DNA of 64,000 nucleotides, taken from positions 508 to 64,507 of the forward strand of contig NZ_NHOC01000002.1 in NCBI RefSeq assembly GCF_002157465.1. The letters run 5' to 3'. The translations under genes were made by a program, and so were the position numbers. The notes under the pieces were generated by a model. The model was given only the letters and a program-made list of their open reading frames with translations. It was not told the origin of the DNA and made no database searches. Of the stretch, positions 1 to 10,418 are shown piece after piece (within the stretch, counting starts at the first letter, position 1; every line of letters begins with the position of its first letter). This stretch comes from Butyricicoccus porcorum (GTDB taxonomy: Bacteria; Bacillota; Clostridia; Oscillospirales; Butyricicoccaceae).

Positions 1-2312
<2,312 letters not shown>

Positions 2313-2401
2313 TGAATTATGATTTGGGTAAACTCGGAAAAAGCTTCTGTCACGAGTATTGCTGTTCAGTTTTGAGGGCGCAGATAATGCAAAACTCAAT
2401 A

Positions 2402-2517
2402 GTAGGTGTTTTTTGTGATGAGGGTACACCCGTTCCCATTCCGAACACGGTAGTTAAGCTCATTTACGCCGACAATACTTGGCTGGCGACGGCCCGGGAA
2501 GATAGGTCGATGCCTAC
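2402..2517 (+). rRNA. 5S ribosomal RNA
   Basis: About 116 nt with the conserved 5S core GGGTACACCCGTTCCCATTC, then CGAACACGG and TTAAGCTC. The ends pair (GTAGGTG at the 5' side with TGCCTAC at the 3' side). It lies 89 nt after the 23S gene. The spacer contains an AGTTTTG/CAAAACT inverted repeat around 2370-2397, likely part of a precursor processing stem. Boundaries are estimated from the terminal helix. Confidence 0.93.
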
Positions 2518-2525
2518 ATATTTGA

Positions 2526-2553
2526 CCGGAACTGATTTCAGTTCCGGTTTTTT
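2526..2553 (+). terminator. Intrinsic terminator of the rRNA operon
   Basis: A near-perfect hairpin (CCGGAACTGA, TT, TCAGTTCCGG) is followed by six T residues, directly after 5S rRNA. It separates the rRNA operon from the promoter at 2562. Confidence 0.93.
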
Positions 2554-2561
2554 CTTGTTTG

Positions 2562-2590
2562 TTGACACGGATTGCCGTATCCTCTACAAT
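2562..2590 (+). promoter_or_regulatory. Sigma-A promoter for the SUFU-domain gene
   Basis: TTGACA (2562-2567), 17-bp spacer, TACAAT (2585-2590). It starts only nine bases after the rRNA terminator T-run, so the downstream gene has its own strong promoter and is not simple rRNA read-through. Confidence 0.85.
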
Positions 2591-2623
2591 AGAGAAAACA
2601 ATGCATGTAAAGGAGGTATCCCG

Positions 2624-3802
2624 GTGTATTTCAGTGAACCGGAGTTATATGACGACGAGCAACGGATTGCTGTAGAAGACCATATTGAGACATATTTCGG
2701 TGAATTTGACTTTGTCTTTCACGAAACGGTGGAACAAGGCATTCGTGTCGATGTATATGTCATTGAGCCGAATGCGGAACGGGATTTCTATACGCTGGTG
2801 ACAGTTGGTATGGGTGCACATGAGATGAATGTCCCTGTTGAGCCGGAATTCCGCAATAAATCCAGAGCAGAGCTGGTGCTCTGTGTTCCGTCAGATTGGG
2901 ATATGGAAACAGGCGGCTGGGCTGTCCAGCTGCTGATGGAAACCGCACATTTTCCTGTAGAGGAAAATGCCTGGCTGGAGGCCGGACATTCCATTGAAAT
3001 GGATGGGCCGGTTGATGAAACGGCAGCGTTTACCGGCGTTATCCTCACCAGCACCTATGTACAGGAACGTGAGGCGGACAGCTGCGTTCTGCCAGATGGC
3101 GATACCGTCTGTTTTTATCAGGTCATCCCGTTGTTTTATGAAGAAATTCGCACTTATTCATCGACGGATCTCGTGGATTTTGCGGAACAGTGCCTGAGCT
3201 ATATTGGGTTTATCGCTGATCCGGAACGTGAAAATACCTGTATTACCGTGCAACAGGAATGTTCAGATATTCAAAAGCAGGTTTTTGCCAGCATAGAGCA
3301 GTGTATGGATGATGCGCAATGGCATTACAGCAAAATTGAGGAAAAAGCTCTTCCGCTCAATGAGGCCACCGGATACCAGCATCTGGCGATTTATCTGCGC
3401 TGGTGTATGGAGCATCAGCTGATGAGCGCGACATTTATGCAGGAATATGGAGACATTGCCGACTATGTGAGAGAACAGGGCAGTCGGCCTGACAACCGCT
3501 TGCTGTTGGAATGTGATTTGCGTCATTTCCTCCGGGAGGAATTTGACGGGATTCTGCATCCTGCGATGTTCAATCCGGAAGGACAGGCTTTTGCTGCGTG
3601 GTATTACGGCGAAGGGCAGACAGAACCATATTTCCCGGCGGATATCGACCTGTATGCCTGCGCCTATTTTGGAGAAGAACGATATCACAGCGAGGTATTC
3701 CAGGATGAAGCCTATCTGTTTCTTCCGTGGGAAGAGATGTATTATCAGAATATGGCAAGACTGATGGACAAACGGTTCCGTCAATGGAAGGCACAGAAAT
3801 AA
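2624..3802 (+). CDS. SUFU-domain protein with C-terminal DUF7832-like domain (immunity-like)
   Basis: A 392-residue soluble protein. Residues about 1-190 match the bacterial suppressor-of-fused (SUFU) pattern: GMGAHEMNVP, then RAELVLCVPSDWD, WAVQLLMETAHFP and FYQVIPLFYEEI. The C-terminal part (QWHYSKIEEKALP, IYLRWCMEHQLM, then an acidic/aromatic tail) resembles the DUF7832 domain often joined to immunity proteins. In bacteria SUFU proteins are usually seen as immunity partners of polymorphic toxins; that role here is inferred. No toxin gene adjoins it. I chose the GTG at 2624 because AAGGAGGT lies 7 nt upstream and the frame upstream of it runs into 5S rRNA. A YcxB-like gene follows after 30 nt. 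Confidence 0.8.
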   Translation: MYFSEPELYDDEQRIAVEDHIETYFGEFDFVFHETVEQGIRVDVYVIEPNAERDFYTLVTVGMGAHEMNVPVEPEFRNKSRAELVLCVPSDWDMETGGWAVQLLMETAHFPVEENAWLEAGHSIEMDGPVDETAAFTGVILTSTYVQEREADSCVLPDGDTVCFYQVIPLFYEEIRTYSSTDLVDFAEQCLSYIGFIADPERENTCITVQQECSDIQKQVFASIEQCMDDAQWHYSKIEEKALPLNEATGYQHLAIYLRWCMEHQLMSATFMQEYGDIADYVREQGSRPDNRLLLECDLRHFLREEFDGILHPAMFNPEGQAFAAWYYGEGQTEPYFPADIDLYACAYFGEERYHSEVFQDEAYLFLPWEEMYYQNMARLMDKRFRQWKAQK

Positions 3803-3832
3803 AAGAAAACAGTTATGAGGAGAGAAGACCGT

Positions 3833-4312
3833 ATGAAACTATTATTTGAAACGAAATCTGAATACACCTATGACGAATACCTCAAGTTCAGTCGCACTGT
3901 ACAGAACAAAGTTCAGCGCCTATGGCTGCTCCAGCTGGCGATGGTTGCGGCGTTTTTGGTGCTGGCATGGCTTGGCTGGAAGAAAGGCAGTACCGTAGAG
4001 GCTATCGCTGGAATCATTGTGGCAGTACTCATTCCGGTGATTTTTTATCTGGTCAACAGTTGGGTCATCAAGCGGCTGTATCAATCCAATCATGCGCTCC
4101 AGGGACAGGTTTCCACCTTCCGGTTTTACCGCGACCATTTTGAGCAGGACAATGCCCTTGGTCATACCAGCATTCCATATGACGAGCTCACGGAGATTGT
4201 GGAGACAAAGACCAATTTTTATCTGATGGTGGATAAAAATCAGGGTATGATTTTGATAAAAGAGAATTGTACGCCGGAGTTGACAGCTTTTGTACAAAAT
4301 CTGAAAAAATAA
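3833..4312 (+). CDS. YcxB-like membrane protein
   Basis: A 159-residue protein with two adjacent membrane segments (about residues 33-50 and 57-75) followed by a cytoplasmic domain (FRFYRDHFEQ, IPYDELTEIVETKTNFYLMV, GMILIKENC) typical of the YcxB-like family. Its function is unknown; such proteins often accompany immunity or contact-dependent genes. The ATG at 3833 is preferred over 3815 because GAGGAGAG overlaps the earlier ATG and sits at proper spacing from the later one. It probably shares the promoter of the SUFU gene 30 nt upstream, so the two may act together. A strong terminator follows. Confidence 0.72.
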   Translation: MKLLFETKSEYTYDEYLKFSRTVQNKVQRLWLLQLAMVAAFLVLAWLGWKKGSTVEAIAGIIVAVLIPVIFYLVNSWVIKRLYQSNHALQGQVSTFRFYRDHFEQDNALGHTSIPYDELTEIVETKTNFYLMVDKNQGMILIKENCTPELTAFVQNLKK

Positions 4313-4314
4313 CG

Positions 4315-4354
4315 AATCCCGCACGGAATTGTGTTTACCGTGCGGGATTTTTGC
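4315..4354 (+). terminator. Terminator after YcxB-like gene, between convergent genes
   Basis: A 12-bp stem (AATCCCGCACGG / CCGTGCGGGATT, 4315-4326 and 4338-4349) is followed by a T-run on the plus strand. It also lies just past the end of the convergent proC gene and may serve both directions. Confidence 0.9.
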
Positions 4355-4366
4355 ATATTTCAGCGA

Positions 4367-5176
4367 TTATTTGCTCATTTCCTTTGATTTTCTAACACAG
4401 GTGTCCACTGCGTCGATGACAGCAGCGCGCAGGCCGTTGCTTTCCAGCGCGGCGACCGCTTCAATCGTCGTGCCGCCGGGCGAGCAGACGTTATCCTTGA
4501 GCGCTCCCGGATGCATGCCGGTTTCCAGTACCATTTTCGCCGCGCCGAGCACCGACTGTGCTGCGAAAGTATAGGCCTGTGCACGCGGCATGCCGTGCAG
4601 GACGGCGGCATCTGCCATTGCTTCAATGAACAGGTACACATAGGCCGGAGATGAGCCGCTGACACCGGTGACAGCATCCATCAGCGTTTCCGGAACTTCT
4701 TCCGCACGGCCAAAGCTGTTCAGCATATCCATGACAATTTTTTTGTCGTCTGCGGTAATGTTTGTATTGAAGCAGACAGCAGACATTGCTTCGCCCACCA
4801 GTGCCGGTGTGTTCGGCATGACGCGGACGAGTTTGACCGGTCTTCCAAAGCGAGCTTCATTTGCGGCAATGGTCTGGCCTGCGGCAATCATAACCACAAT
4901 GGCATCCGGTCTGACCATGTCCTTGATTTCGGCGATCACACGCTCATACAAATATGGCTTGACCGACAGGATGACTACATCAGACAGCTTTGCGGCGGTC
5001 TTGTTGTCTTTCAGGATGGTTTCAATGCCGAATTCTTCTTTCAGCAGGTCGAGCTTTTGGGCGGACGGATTGCTGGCGACCACACAGTCCGGCTTTGCCA
5101 GACCGGAGGTGACGATGCCGCCGATCATGGCCTTTGCCATGTTGCCGCTTCCGATAAATCCGTAGGTAATGCTCAT
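4367..5176 (-). CDS. proC: Pyrroline-5-carboxylate reductase
   Basis: A 269-residue enzyme of the last step of proline synthesis, reducing 1-pyrroline-5-carboxylate to proline with NAD(P)H in the cytosol. The N-terminal Rossmann motif GFIGSGNMAKAM is at about residues 6-17. The later ProC signatures are VRVMPNTPALVGEAMSAVC, VTGVSGSSPAYVYLFIEAMA and the C-terminal CSPGGTTIEA. The length is normal for the family. The start MSITYGF (5176) has AAGGAGGAA 5-10 nt upstream; the longer frame begins inside the preceding gene. It overlaps the UgtP-like gene by ATGA, so they form one operon. Confidence 0.96.
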   Translation of the reverse strand: MSITYGFIGSGNMAKAMIGGIVTSGLAKPDCVVASNPSAQKLDLLKEEFGIETILKDNKTAAKLSDVVILSVKPYLYERVIAEIKDMVRPDAIVVMIAAGQTIAANEARFGRPVKLVRVMPNTPALVGEAMSAVCFNTNITADDKKIVMDMLNSFGRAEEVPETLMDAVTGVSGSSPAYVYLFIEAMADAAVLHGMPRAQAYTFAAQSVLGAAKMVLETGMHPGALKDNVCSPGGTTIEAVAALESNGLRAAVIDAVDTCVRKSKEMSK

Positions 5177-6315
5177 TGCAGTTCCTCCTTTTTCTCTATG
5201 ATGGTTTTTGCGATGATACGGCACAGATCGCGCGCCGCGTTTGGTTTTGCAATGCTGCGGATGCTCTCTTTGATGCGTTCCAGTCGGCCGGGATTGCGGA
5301 ACAGCAGGAACAGTGCATCCTCAATTTGGAAGGTCTTGGTGATATAAATCGCTGCGCCGTTTGCCTGTAGAAATTCGACATTACGGTCTTCCACACCCGG
5401 CAGTGGGTCAATCATCAGCATAGGCAGCGTCTTTGCCAGCGATTCACAGGTTGTAATGCCGCCCGGCTTGCTCAGCAGGCAGTCGCAGGCGTCCATAATT
5501 TCATCCACATTGGTGACAAAGCCATAGACAGTCATCGGCTTCTGTGTCTCCATCTTGGAAATTTTCTGATGCAGCTTTTCATTTTTTCCGCAGATGACGA
5601 CGATTTGCAAATCGAGCGGGGTTTCATCGATGGCTTTGACGTCTTCTTCAATGTTGCCGAACCCCATGCCGCCGCTCATGACGAGCACAGCCGGGCGGGT
5701 TTCGTCCAGACCGAGCTTGCGCCGCATGGCCTGCTGATCCTGCTTCTGAGCAAACTGTTCATGAATCGGGATACCAAACGGCAGGACACGGTCAAAATCA
5801 ATGCCGCGGCGTGTGAACTGCGGCTCGAGATATTCACTCGGCGCAACAATATATTCAAAGTTCTCAACGTCACACCAGTAATTCTGTACGGTGAAATCCG
5901 TGATGATGCCAAAGCACGGGCAGGTGACCGCGCCGCGCTCTTTGAGCAGGTCGACAACCTGTGCGGCAAATACCATGGTGCAGACAATACAGTCGGGCGC
6001 ATAGTCATGGATGGCATGGCGCAGTTCAGATGCCATAAATTCGTTGGTGAGCCGGGCGGGCGTGTATTCATTGAATTCACGTTCGCTCTGTATGTCGATG
6101 ATGCCGGACGCCATGCCATGAAATTTGGATAGCGTTTTCATCGAGAGAAAATAACCGCTCGCTGTGGCTTTTTTCAGGTTCGGGCTGATATATTCGTACA
6201 TATCCAGAATTTTGCATTCGGATTCCGGAAACATCCGGAGAAAGCAGTCAGACACAGCGCCGGCAACCGCATTGTGCCCGTTGCCGAGTGGAGCTGTCAC
6301 AATCAGTAATTTCAT
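5173..6315 (-). CDS. MGDG-synthase/UgtP-type glycosyltransferase (GT28)
   Basis: A 380-residue protein of the diacylglycerol glucosyl/galactosyltransferase family. The N-terminal MGDG-synthase region has LLIVTAPLGNGHNAVAGAV, with the GxGH loop near residue 12, and FGIITDF. The C-terminal donor-binding half has VMSGGMGFGN, then LLSKPGGITTCESLA and PMLMIDPLPGVEDRN. These enzymes add sugar from UDP-hexose to membrane diacylglycerol for glycolipids or lipoteichoic acid anchors; the exact sugar cannot be read. The ATG at 6315 has AGGAGG 10 nt upstream, better than the ATG at 6324, which nearly touches it. proC follows with a 4-nt overlap. Confidence 0.85.
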   Translation of the reverse strand: MKLLIVTAPLGNGHNAVAGAVSDCFLRMFPESECKILDMYEYISPNLKKATASGYFLSMKTLSKFHGMASGIIDIQSEREFNEYTPARLTNEFMASELRHAIHDYAPDCIVCTMVFAAQVVDLLKERGAVTCPCFGIITDFTVQNYWCDVENFEYIVAPSEYLEPQFTRRGIDFDRVLPFGIPIHEQFAQKQDQQAMRRKLGLDETRPAVLVMSGGMGFGNIEEDVKAIDETPLDLQIVVICGKNEKLHQKISKMETQKPMTVYGFVTNVDEIMDACDCLLSKPGGITTCESLAKTLPMLMIDPLPGVEDRNVEFLQANGAAIYITKTFQIEDALFLLFRNPGRLERIKESIRSIAKPNAARDLCRIIAKTIIEKKEELQ

Positions 6316-6349
6316 GAAATCCATTCCTCCTGTGATCCTTTACCATTTT

Positions 6350-6377
6350 AGTATAAAGCAACTGGAGGAAAAAGCAA
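6350..6377 (-). promoter_or_regulatory. Promoter of the ugtP-like/proC pair
   Basis: On the minus strand TTGCTT, a 16-bp spacer and TATACT, about 35 bp before the start codon of the glycosyltransferase. Confidence 0.55.
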
Positions 6378-6410
6378 GCGAAGGCGGGGGAAGTTTGCAG
6401 AATAGAAACA

Positions 6411-6454
6411 AAATCCCCTCCTGTATCCGGTGCAGACCGGACAGAGAGGGGATT
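6411..6454 (-). terminator. Terminator of the thiS-tenI operon
   Basis: On the minus strand a stem (AATCCCCTC / GAGGGGATT) with an inner CCGG/CCGG helix is followed by a short T-run, starting a few bases after the tenI stop codon. Confidence 0.75.
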
Positions 6455-6458
6455 GCAC

Positions 6459-7040
6459 TTATAAAAAGGGCCGCATGGTTTCTTCCATGTTCTGACAGGT
6501 CATCAGACCGGACATGACGCAGGCGCCTGCCGCGCCGGTTTTCCGCACGGCGGGATAGCGGGCCGCTGTAATGCCGCCGATGCCGAAGACCGGCAGACTG
6601 GTCGCTTGACAGACATTGCGCAGGAAGGACAGGCCGCGCGGTGGCACCCCTGCCTTGCAGTCGGTCGGGAATACATGACCTGCCTGCACATAGGTTGCGG
6701 GTGTGCCTGCCAGCTGTGCGGCTTCTTCCGGCGAATGCAGCGACACGCCGACGCGCGTGAAATCCTCCAGCTCGTCTTTGTACTGCATCAGCAGGTGGAA
6801 CGGCAGATGGACGCCGCCGCAGCCGATGCGCCGCGCCACTTCGATGTGTGTGTTGACATTCAGCGGGACATGATAGCGTTTGCAGATGGCGAGACAGTCG
6901 CGCGCCAGCGCTTCATATTCGCTCTCAGACAGGTCTTTTTCGCGCAGGACAATGGCATATGGGTGCTGCGCTGCAATGCGCTCCAGCCGTGCCGAAAAAT
7001 CATCGGGGCACAGCAGCCGATGCGTCACACAAATCAGCAT
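6459..7040 (-). CDS. tenI: TenI-like thiazole tautomerase (ThiE-family fold)
   Basis: A 193-residue TIM-barrel protein of the thiamine phosphate synthase/TenI family. The substrate loop reads AGHVFPTDCKAGVPPRGLSF, the TenI form with its conserved His, instead of the ThiE form with TKTDA. It also lacks the ThiE GVHVGQDD signature (GVHLPFHLL here). TenI aromatises the thiazole tautomer made by ThiG to the form used by ThiE, which fits its place at the end of the thiazole operon. A canonical thiE is present at 61005. The ATG overlaps the thiH stop codon by one base (TGATG), so the two are translationally coupled. Assignment as TenI rests on motifs seen by eye. Confidence 0.8.
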   Translation of the reverse strand: MLICVTHRLLCPDDFSARLERIAAQHPYAIVLREKDLSESEYEALARDCLAICKRYHVPLNVNTHIEVARRIGCGGVHLPFHLLMQYKDELEDFTRVGVSLHSPEEAAQLAGTPATYVQAGHVFPTDCKAGVPPRGLSFLRNVCQATSLPVFGIGGITAARYPAVRKTGAAGACVMSGLMTCQNMEETMRPFL

Positions 7041-8227
7041 CAGCCAACATACATGTAGTCGGAGAATACCGGCTGAAGACCCTGGTCGAGAATTGCCTGA
7101 CGAACTTCATCGACATTGCGGCCGTCATCGATGATGAACTGCGGATCGCCCTTGGATTCGCCTTCGTCGATGTGCTCGCCGATGCCGGTGGAGACACCTG
7201 CGGAAATTTTGGTTGCGGCAATGTTGATGATGCCGTTGCGGAAGCCCGCGCGCTCACGCGTGGAAATCGTGATGCTGGCAAACGGCATAAACAGGCGATA
7301 GGCACAGACAATCTGTGTCAGCTGGGTCTCGTGTACATCCTTCGGGTTGATCTTGTCGTTGTTAATAATCGGACGCAGGCGCGGGCAGGAGAATGCGATT
7401 TCCGCATGCGGATATTTTTTCTGGATCAGATAGGCATGCATGCCGGTCGCAAAGGCATCCTTGCGGAAGTCATCCAGACCGAGCAGCGCGGCAAAACCGA
7501 CACCGCGCATGCCGCCCATCAGTGCGCGCTCCTGTGCGTTCAGACGGTACGGGAAAATGCGCTTGTGACCGCCCAGATGCAGCGTTTCATATTTGTCCGG
7601 GTTGTAGGTTTCCTGAAAGACAGTGACATAGTCGACGCCGCATTCATGCAGATAGCGGTATTCATCCGAGTTGAGCGGATAGATTTCGACACCGATGACA
7701 GTGAAATACTTGCGGGCAATTTTACATGCTTCGCCGATGTAGTCCACCGGGGACATGGAGCGGCTCTCGCCGGTCAGAATGAGGATTTCCTTCAGACCGG
7801 ACTTGGCGATGGCAGACATTTCCTTGTCCACCTCCTCCATGTTCAGCTTGCCGCGGCGGATCTTGTTGTGGCAGTTAAAGCCGCAGTAGATGCAGTAGTT
7901 TTCACAGTAGTTGGCAATGTAGCACGGGGTAAACATCATGACAGAATTGCCAAAATGCTTGCGGGTTTCCTGTTGGGCGCGTTTTGCCATCTGCTCGACA
8001 TATGGCTGTGCCGCAGGAGAAAGCAGTGCAGCGAAGTCCTCCGGCGCCAGCACATCCTTTGACAGGGCACGGATGACGTCCGCGGCAGTGTATTTTGTTT
8101 CGTCATAGCTTTCGCGCGCATCCAGAACCTGATCGATGATATTGCCGGGGACAATTTCCATGCCCGGCTGGTATTCCATATGGTTGGTTTCGCGTGTGAT
8201 ATATTTTGCGTTGATGATTTCACTCAT
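7040..8227 (-). CDS. thiH: 2-iminoacetate synthase ThiH (radical SAM)
   Basis: A 395-residue radical SAM enzyme that cleaves tyrosine to dehydroglycine (2-iminoacetate), the glycine-derived part of the thiazole ring in anaerobes. The [4Fe-4S] motif CENYCIYC gives Cys108, Cys112 and Cys115. Further family blocks are ILILTGESRSMSPVDYI, VTVFQETYNPDKYE and ISTRERAGFRNG. GGAGG precedes the ATG by 8 nt. It lies 13 nt after thiG and overlaps tenI by one base. Confidence 0.96.
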   Translation of the reverse strand: MSEIINAKYITRETNHMEYQPGMEIVPGNIIDQVLDARESYDETKYTAADVIRALSKDVLAPEDFAALLSPAAQPYVEQMAKRAQQETRKHFGNSVMMFTPCYIANYCENYCIYCGFNCHNKIRRGKLNMEEVDKEMSAIAKSGLKEILILTGESRSMSPVDYIGEACKIARKYFTVIGVEIYPLNSDEYRYLHECGVDYVTVFQETYNPDKYETLHLGGHKRIFPYRLNAQERALMGGMRGVGFAALLGLDDFRKDAFATGMHAYLIQKKYPHAEIAFSCPRLRPIINNDKINPKDVHETQLTQIVCAYRLFMPFASITISTRERAGFRNGIINIAATKISAGVSTGIGEHIDEGESKGDPQFIIDDGRNVDEVRQAILDQGLQPVFSDYMYVG

Positions 8228-8240
8228 GATGCTGTCCTCC

Positions 8241-9005
8241 TTAGTCCGCGAGGAAGCCGGTCAGCGGGGAAGAAGCGGATGCCTTTTCCAGAATACGGCC
8301 CATACCGGACAGGTAAGCGGTACGGCCAGCCTCGATGGCCTGCTTGAAGGCGCCAGCCATCGCCGGAATATCGCCTGCGGTTGCAATCGCCGTGTTGGAC
8401 ATGACAGCGGCACAGCCCATTTCCATTGCCTCACATGCCTGGCTCGGCTTGCCGATGCCCGCGTCAACGATGACCGGCAGGTCAATTTCATCGACGAGAA
8501 TCTGGATAAATTCCTTGGTAACAAGCCCCTTGTTCGTGCCAATCGGCGCACCGAGCGGCATGACAGCGGCGGCACCGGCATTGACGAGGTCGCGCGCTGC
8601 GTTCAGATCTGGATACATGTACGGCAGGACGACAAAGCCTTCCTTGGCGAGGATTTCTGTCGCCTTGATGGTCTCATAGTTGTCCGGGAGCAGGTACTTG
8701 GACTCATGGATGCATTCAATCTTGATGAAATCACCGCAGCCGACCTCACGGGCGAGGCGTGCGATGCGGACAGCTTCTTCGGCGTTGCGCGCACCGGAGG
8801 TGTTCGGCAGCAATGTGACGCCCTCCGGGATGTAGTCGAGGATGTTGTCGATGCTGCCGAGGGTGGCACGGCGCAGGGCAAGCGTGACGATCTGTGCGCC
8901 TGCATATTCGACAGCTGCCTTGATGAGGTCGAGCGAGTATTTGCCGGAACCGAGGATAAAGCGGGAGGTAAATTCATGTCCGCCGAGGGTAAATGTATCA
9001 GCCAT
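8241..9005 (-). CDS. thiG: Thiazole synthase ThiG
   Basis: A 254-residue TIM-barrel enzyme that condenses DXP, dehydroglycine and ThiS thiocarboxylate into the thiazole phosphate. Signatures are FILGSGKYS near residue 18, the segment [17 protein letters not shown] carrying conserved lysines, [12 protein letters not shown], and [20 protein letters not shown]. The start MADTFTL (9005) has AAAGGAGA upstream; the longer frame adds 18 residues without family similarity. It lies between thiF and thiH in the operon. Confidence 0.97.
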   Translation of the reverse strand: MADTFTLGGHEFTSRFILGSGKYSLDLIKAAVEYAGAQIVTLALRRATLGSIDNILDYIPEGVTLLPNTSGARNAEEAVRIARLAREVGCGDFIKIECIHESKYLLPDNYETIKATEILAKEGFVVLPYMYPDLNAARDLVNAGAAAVMPLGAPIGTNKGLVTKEFIQILVDEIDLPVIVDAGIGKPSQACEAMEMGCAAVMSNTAIATAGDIPAMAGAFKQAIEAGRTAYLSGMGRILEKASASSPLTGFLAD

Positions 9006-9055
9006 TGGTGTCAGTCTCCTTTGAAAGATGTTTTTGATAAAGATAGGTAGGGGCG

Positions 9056-9862
9056 TCACGGCTGCCCGATCCCGAGCAGCAGGCGAAGAGCCATATTTGC
9101 CTGATGACCGGCGCAGACCGAGACGCGCGGCGCCATCAGGCCGACGCCGTTTGCCGCGGCAGTTTCGCCATCGCCGCAGACATACAGGCGTGACATTCGT
9201 TTTCTGGTCAGAATTTCGTTGGAAGAGCCATAGCCTGCCATACCGGAACCCGCGACAATGCGGATCGTGTCCGAGCTGCTGAGCAGCGCGGAGACCAGTT
9301 CCGCCTTACAGACGGGGTTGTCGAATGCCTCACAGACCACATCACAGCCGCCAAAGATGTCCGCCGCATTGTCCTCTGTGATGCGAACCGTGTGCGTTTC
9401 TACTTCGATAAACGGGTTGATCTGGCGGATGATGTCCGCTGTCGCGTCGGTTTTGTGCATCCCGAGGTGCGAGACATAATAGTTCTGGCGGTTGAGATTG
9501 CTCGGTTCGACAACGTCGAAATCCGCGAGGATCAGATGCCCGACGCCGGTGCGCGCGAGCATGGCAGCGATGTTGGAGCCGAGCCCGCCGAGGCCGGCGA
9601 TGCCGACACAGGCGCGCTTGACCGTTTCATGCACGTGTGGGGAGTGCCGCGCTGCCATCATGTGCTCGAGCACCTCCTGCGGCGGCAGGACGCCCTTTTC
9701 AATCAGTGTGATGCTGTCGCCGTCCTCGAGGAGGACATCTTCGTTTGTCTGAAAGCCGTTGCGGATGACCACGGATGCGGACGGCATCAGCGCATGTGAG
9801 GTCTGTTGCAAGCGTGCGCCGTCTTCCAGCACCAGCGGCTTTCCGTTACAGGTGATGGTCAT
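9056..9862 (-). CDS. thiF: ThiS adenylyltransferase ThiF with N-terminal ThiS-like domain
   Basis: A 268-residue E1-like enzyme that adenylates the ThiS C-terminus. The nucleotide-binding motif AGLGGLGSN is near residues 89-97, followed by [17 protein letters not shown] and a typical KTDA helix. About 57 residues at the N-terminus ([16 protein letters not shown] ... [10 protein letters not shown]) look like a ThiS/ubiquitin fold that lacks the terminal Gly-Gly, so it cannot be a carrier itself. The ATG at 9862 begins one base after the thiS stop codon, which argues against the upstream in-frame ATG inside thiS. Confidence 0.92.
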   Translation of the reverse strand: MTITCNGKPLVLEDGARLQQTSHALMPSASVVIRNGFQTNEDVLLEDGDSITLIEKGVLPPQEVLEHMMAARHSPHVHETVKRACVGIAGLGGLGSNIAAMLARTGVGHLILADFDVVEPSNLNRQNYYVSHLGMHKTDATADIIRQINPFIEVETHTVRITEDNAADIFGGCDVVCEAFDNPVCKAELVSALLSSSDTIRIVAGSGMAGYGSSNEILTRKRMSRLYVCGDGETAAANGVGLMAPRVSVCAGHQANMALRLLLGIGQP

Positions 9863-9863
9863 G

Positions 9864-10058
9864 TCAGCCACCGCCCACGAAGCAGACAATTTCTACTGTA
9901 TCCGCATCGTGCAGTGCGAACGTATCATATTGCGCCTTGGGCACGATTTCGCCGTTGACTTCGACGGCAATGCGCGTGAGCGGATAGCCCTGCTGTTCGA
10001 GCAGCGCGCAGATGGTCATGCCCTCTTCTGCCGGGACAGATTTGCCGTTCACCTTCAT
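9864..10058 (-). CDS. thiS: Sulfur carrier protein ThiS
   Basis: A 64-residue ubiquitin-like carrier (MKVNGKSVPAEEG ... ADTVEIVCFVGGG) ending in Gly-Gly, the site of adenylation by ThiF and thiocarboxylation. It donates sulfur to the thiazole made by ThiG. The ATG at 10058 has AAGGAGGA 7 nt upstream. The longer frame reaches into the riboswitch terminator and is rejected. It is the first gene of the riboswitch-controlled operon. Confidence 0.96.
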   Translation of the reverse strand: MKVNGKSVPAEEGMTICALLEQQGYPLTRIAVEVNGEIVPKAQYDTFALHDADTVEIVCFVGGG

Positions 10059-10092
10059 GCAGCATTCCTCCTTGTGTGCTGAAAATAAAATA

Positions 10093-10131
10093 CAAAAGAA
10101 AAAGACCACCGGCACCCGGAAGCCGTGGTCT
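10093..10131 (-). terminator. Riboswitch expression-platform terminator
   Basis: On the minus strand AGACCACGGC pairs with GCCGGTGGTCT (stem within 10103-10131) and is followed by TTTTTCTTTT. It lies between the TPP aptamer and thiS, so the switch most likely acts by transcription termination. Confidence 0.85.
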
Positions 10132-10157
10132 CATATCGTTCAAAACTGTGAATACCT

Positions 10158-10251
10158 CGAAACTCCCTACGTCGGTACTAACCAGACAGGTTCAATGAGT
10201 AAGGAGGCAGTTACTCCACTCTCAGCCGCTTGCCGCGGATCCCCAGTTCAA
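10158..10251 (-). promoter_or_regulatory. TPP riboswitch (THI element)
   Basis: On the minus strand the aptamer has the conserved GGGG, GCTGAGA (minus strand, about 10226-10220), GAACCTG, CTGGTTAGTACC and GACGTAGGGA blocks of the THI box. AACT/AGTT closes helix P1. TPP binding should favour the terminator at 10093-10131 and shut off thiSFGH-tenI. Confidence 0.95.
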
Positions 10252-10280
10252 GAACAAGTGTTCAGTTGTCTTTCGGGTGT

Positions 10281-10309
10281 ATTATACGGCGAATCCGGCG
10301 AAATGTCAA
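10281..10309 (-). promoter_or_regulatory. Promoter of the thiSFGH-tenI operon
   Basis: On the minus strand TTGACA, a 17-bp spacer and TATAAT, with the TPP aptamer starting about 30 nt downstream. Confidence 0.88.
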
Positions 10310-10336
10310 TGATTTTTTATGTGGCTCTGTGTGACA

Positions 10337-10365
10337 TTGACGAACGGCGGGCTGCATGTTACACT
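10337..10365 (+). promoter_or_regulatory. Promoter of the epimerase-like gene
   Basis: TTGACG, 17-bp spacer, TACACT. It is divergent from the thi operon promoter; the two -35 boxes are about 28 bp apart. Confidence 0.65.
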
Positions 10366-10418
10366 GAAATTATGAAAAAACCGCTGAACCACCCGGCGGG
10401 CACAGAGGAGAGAGAACG

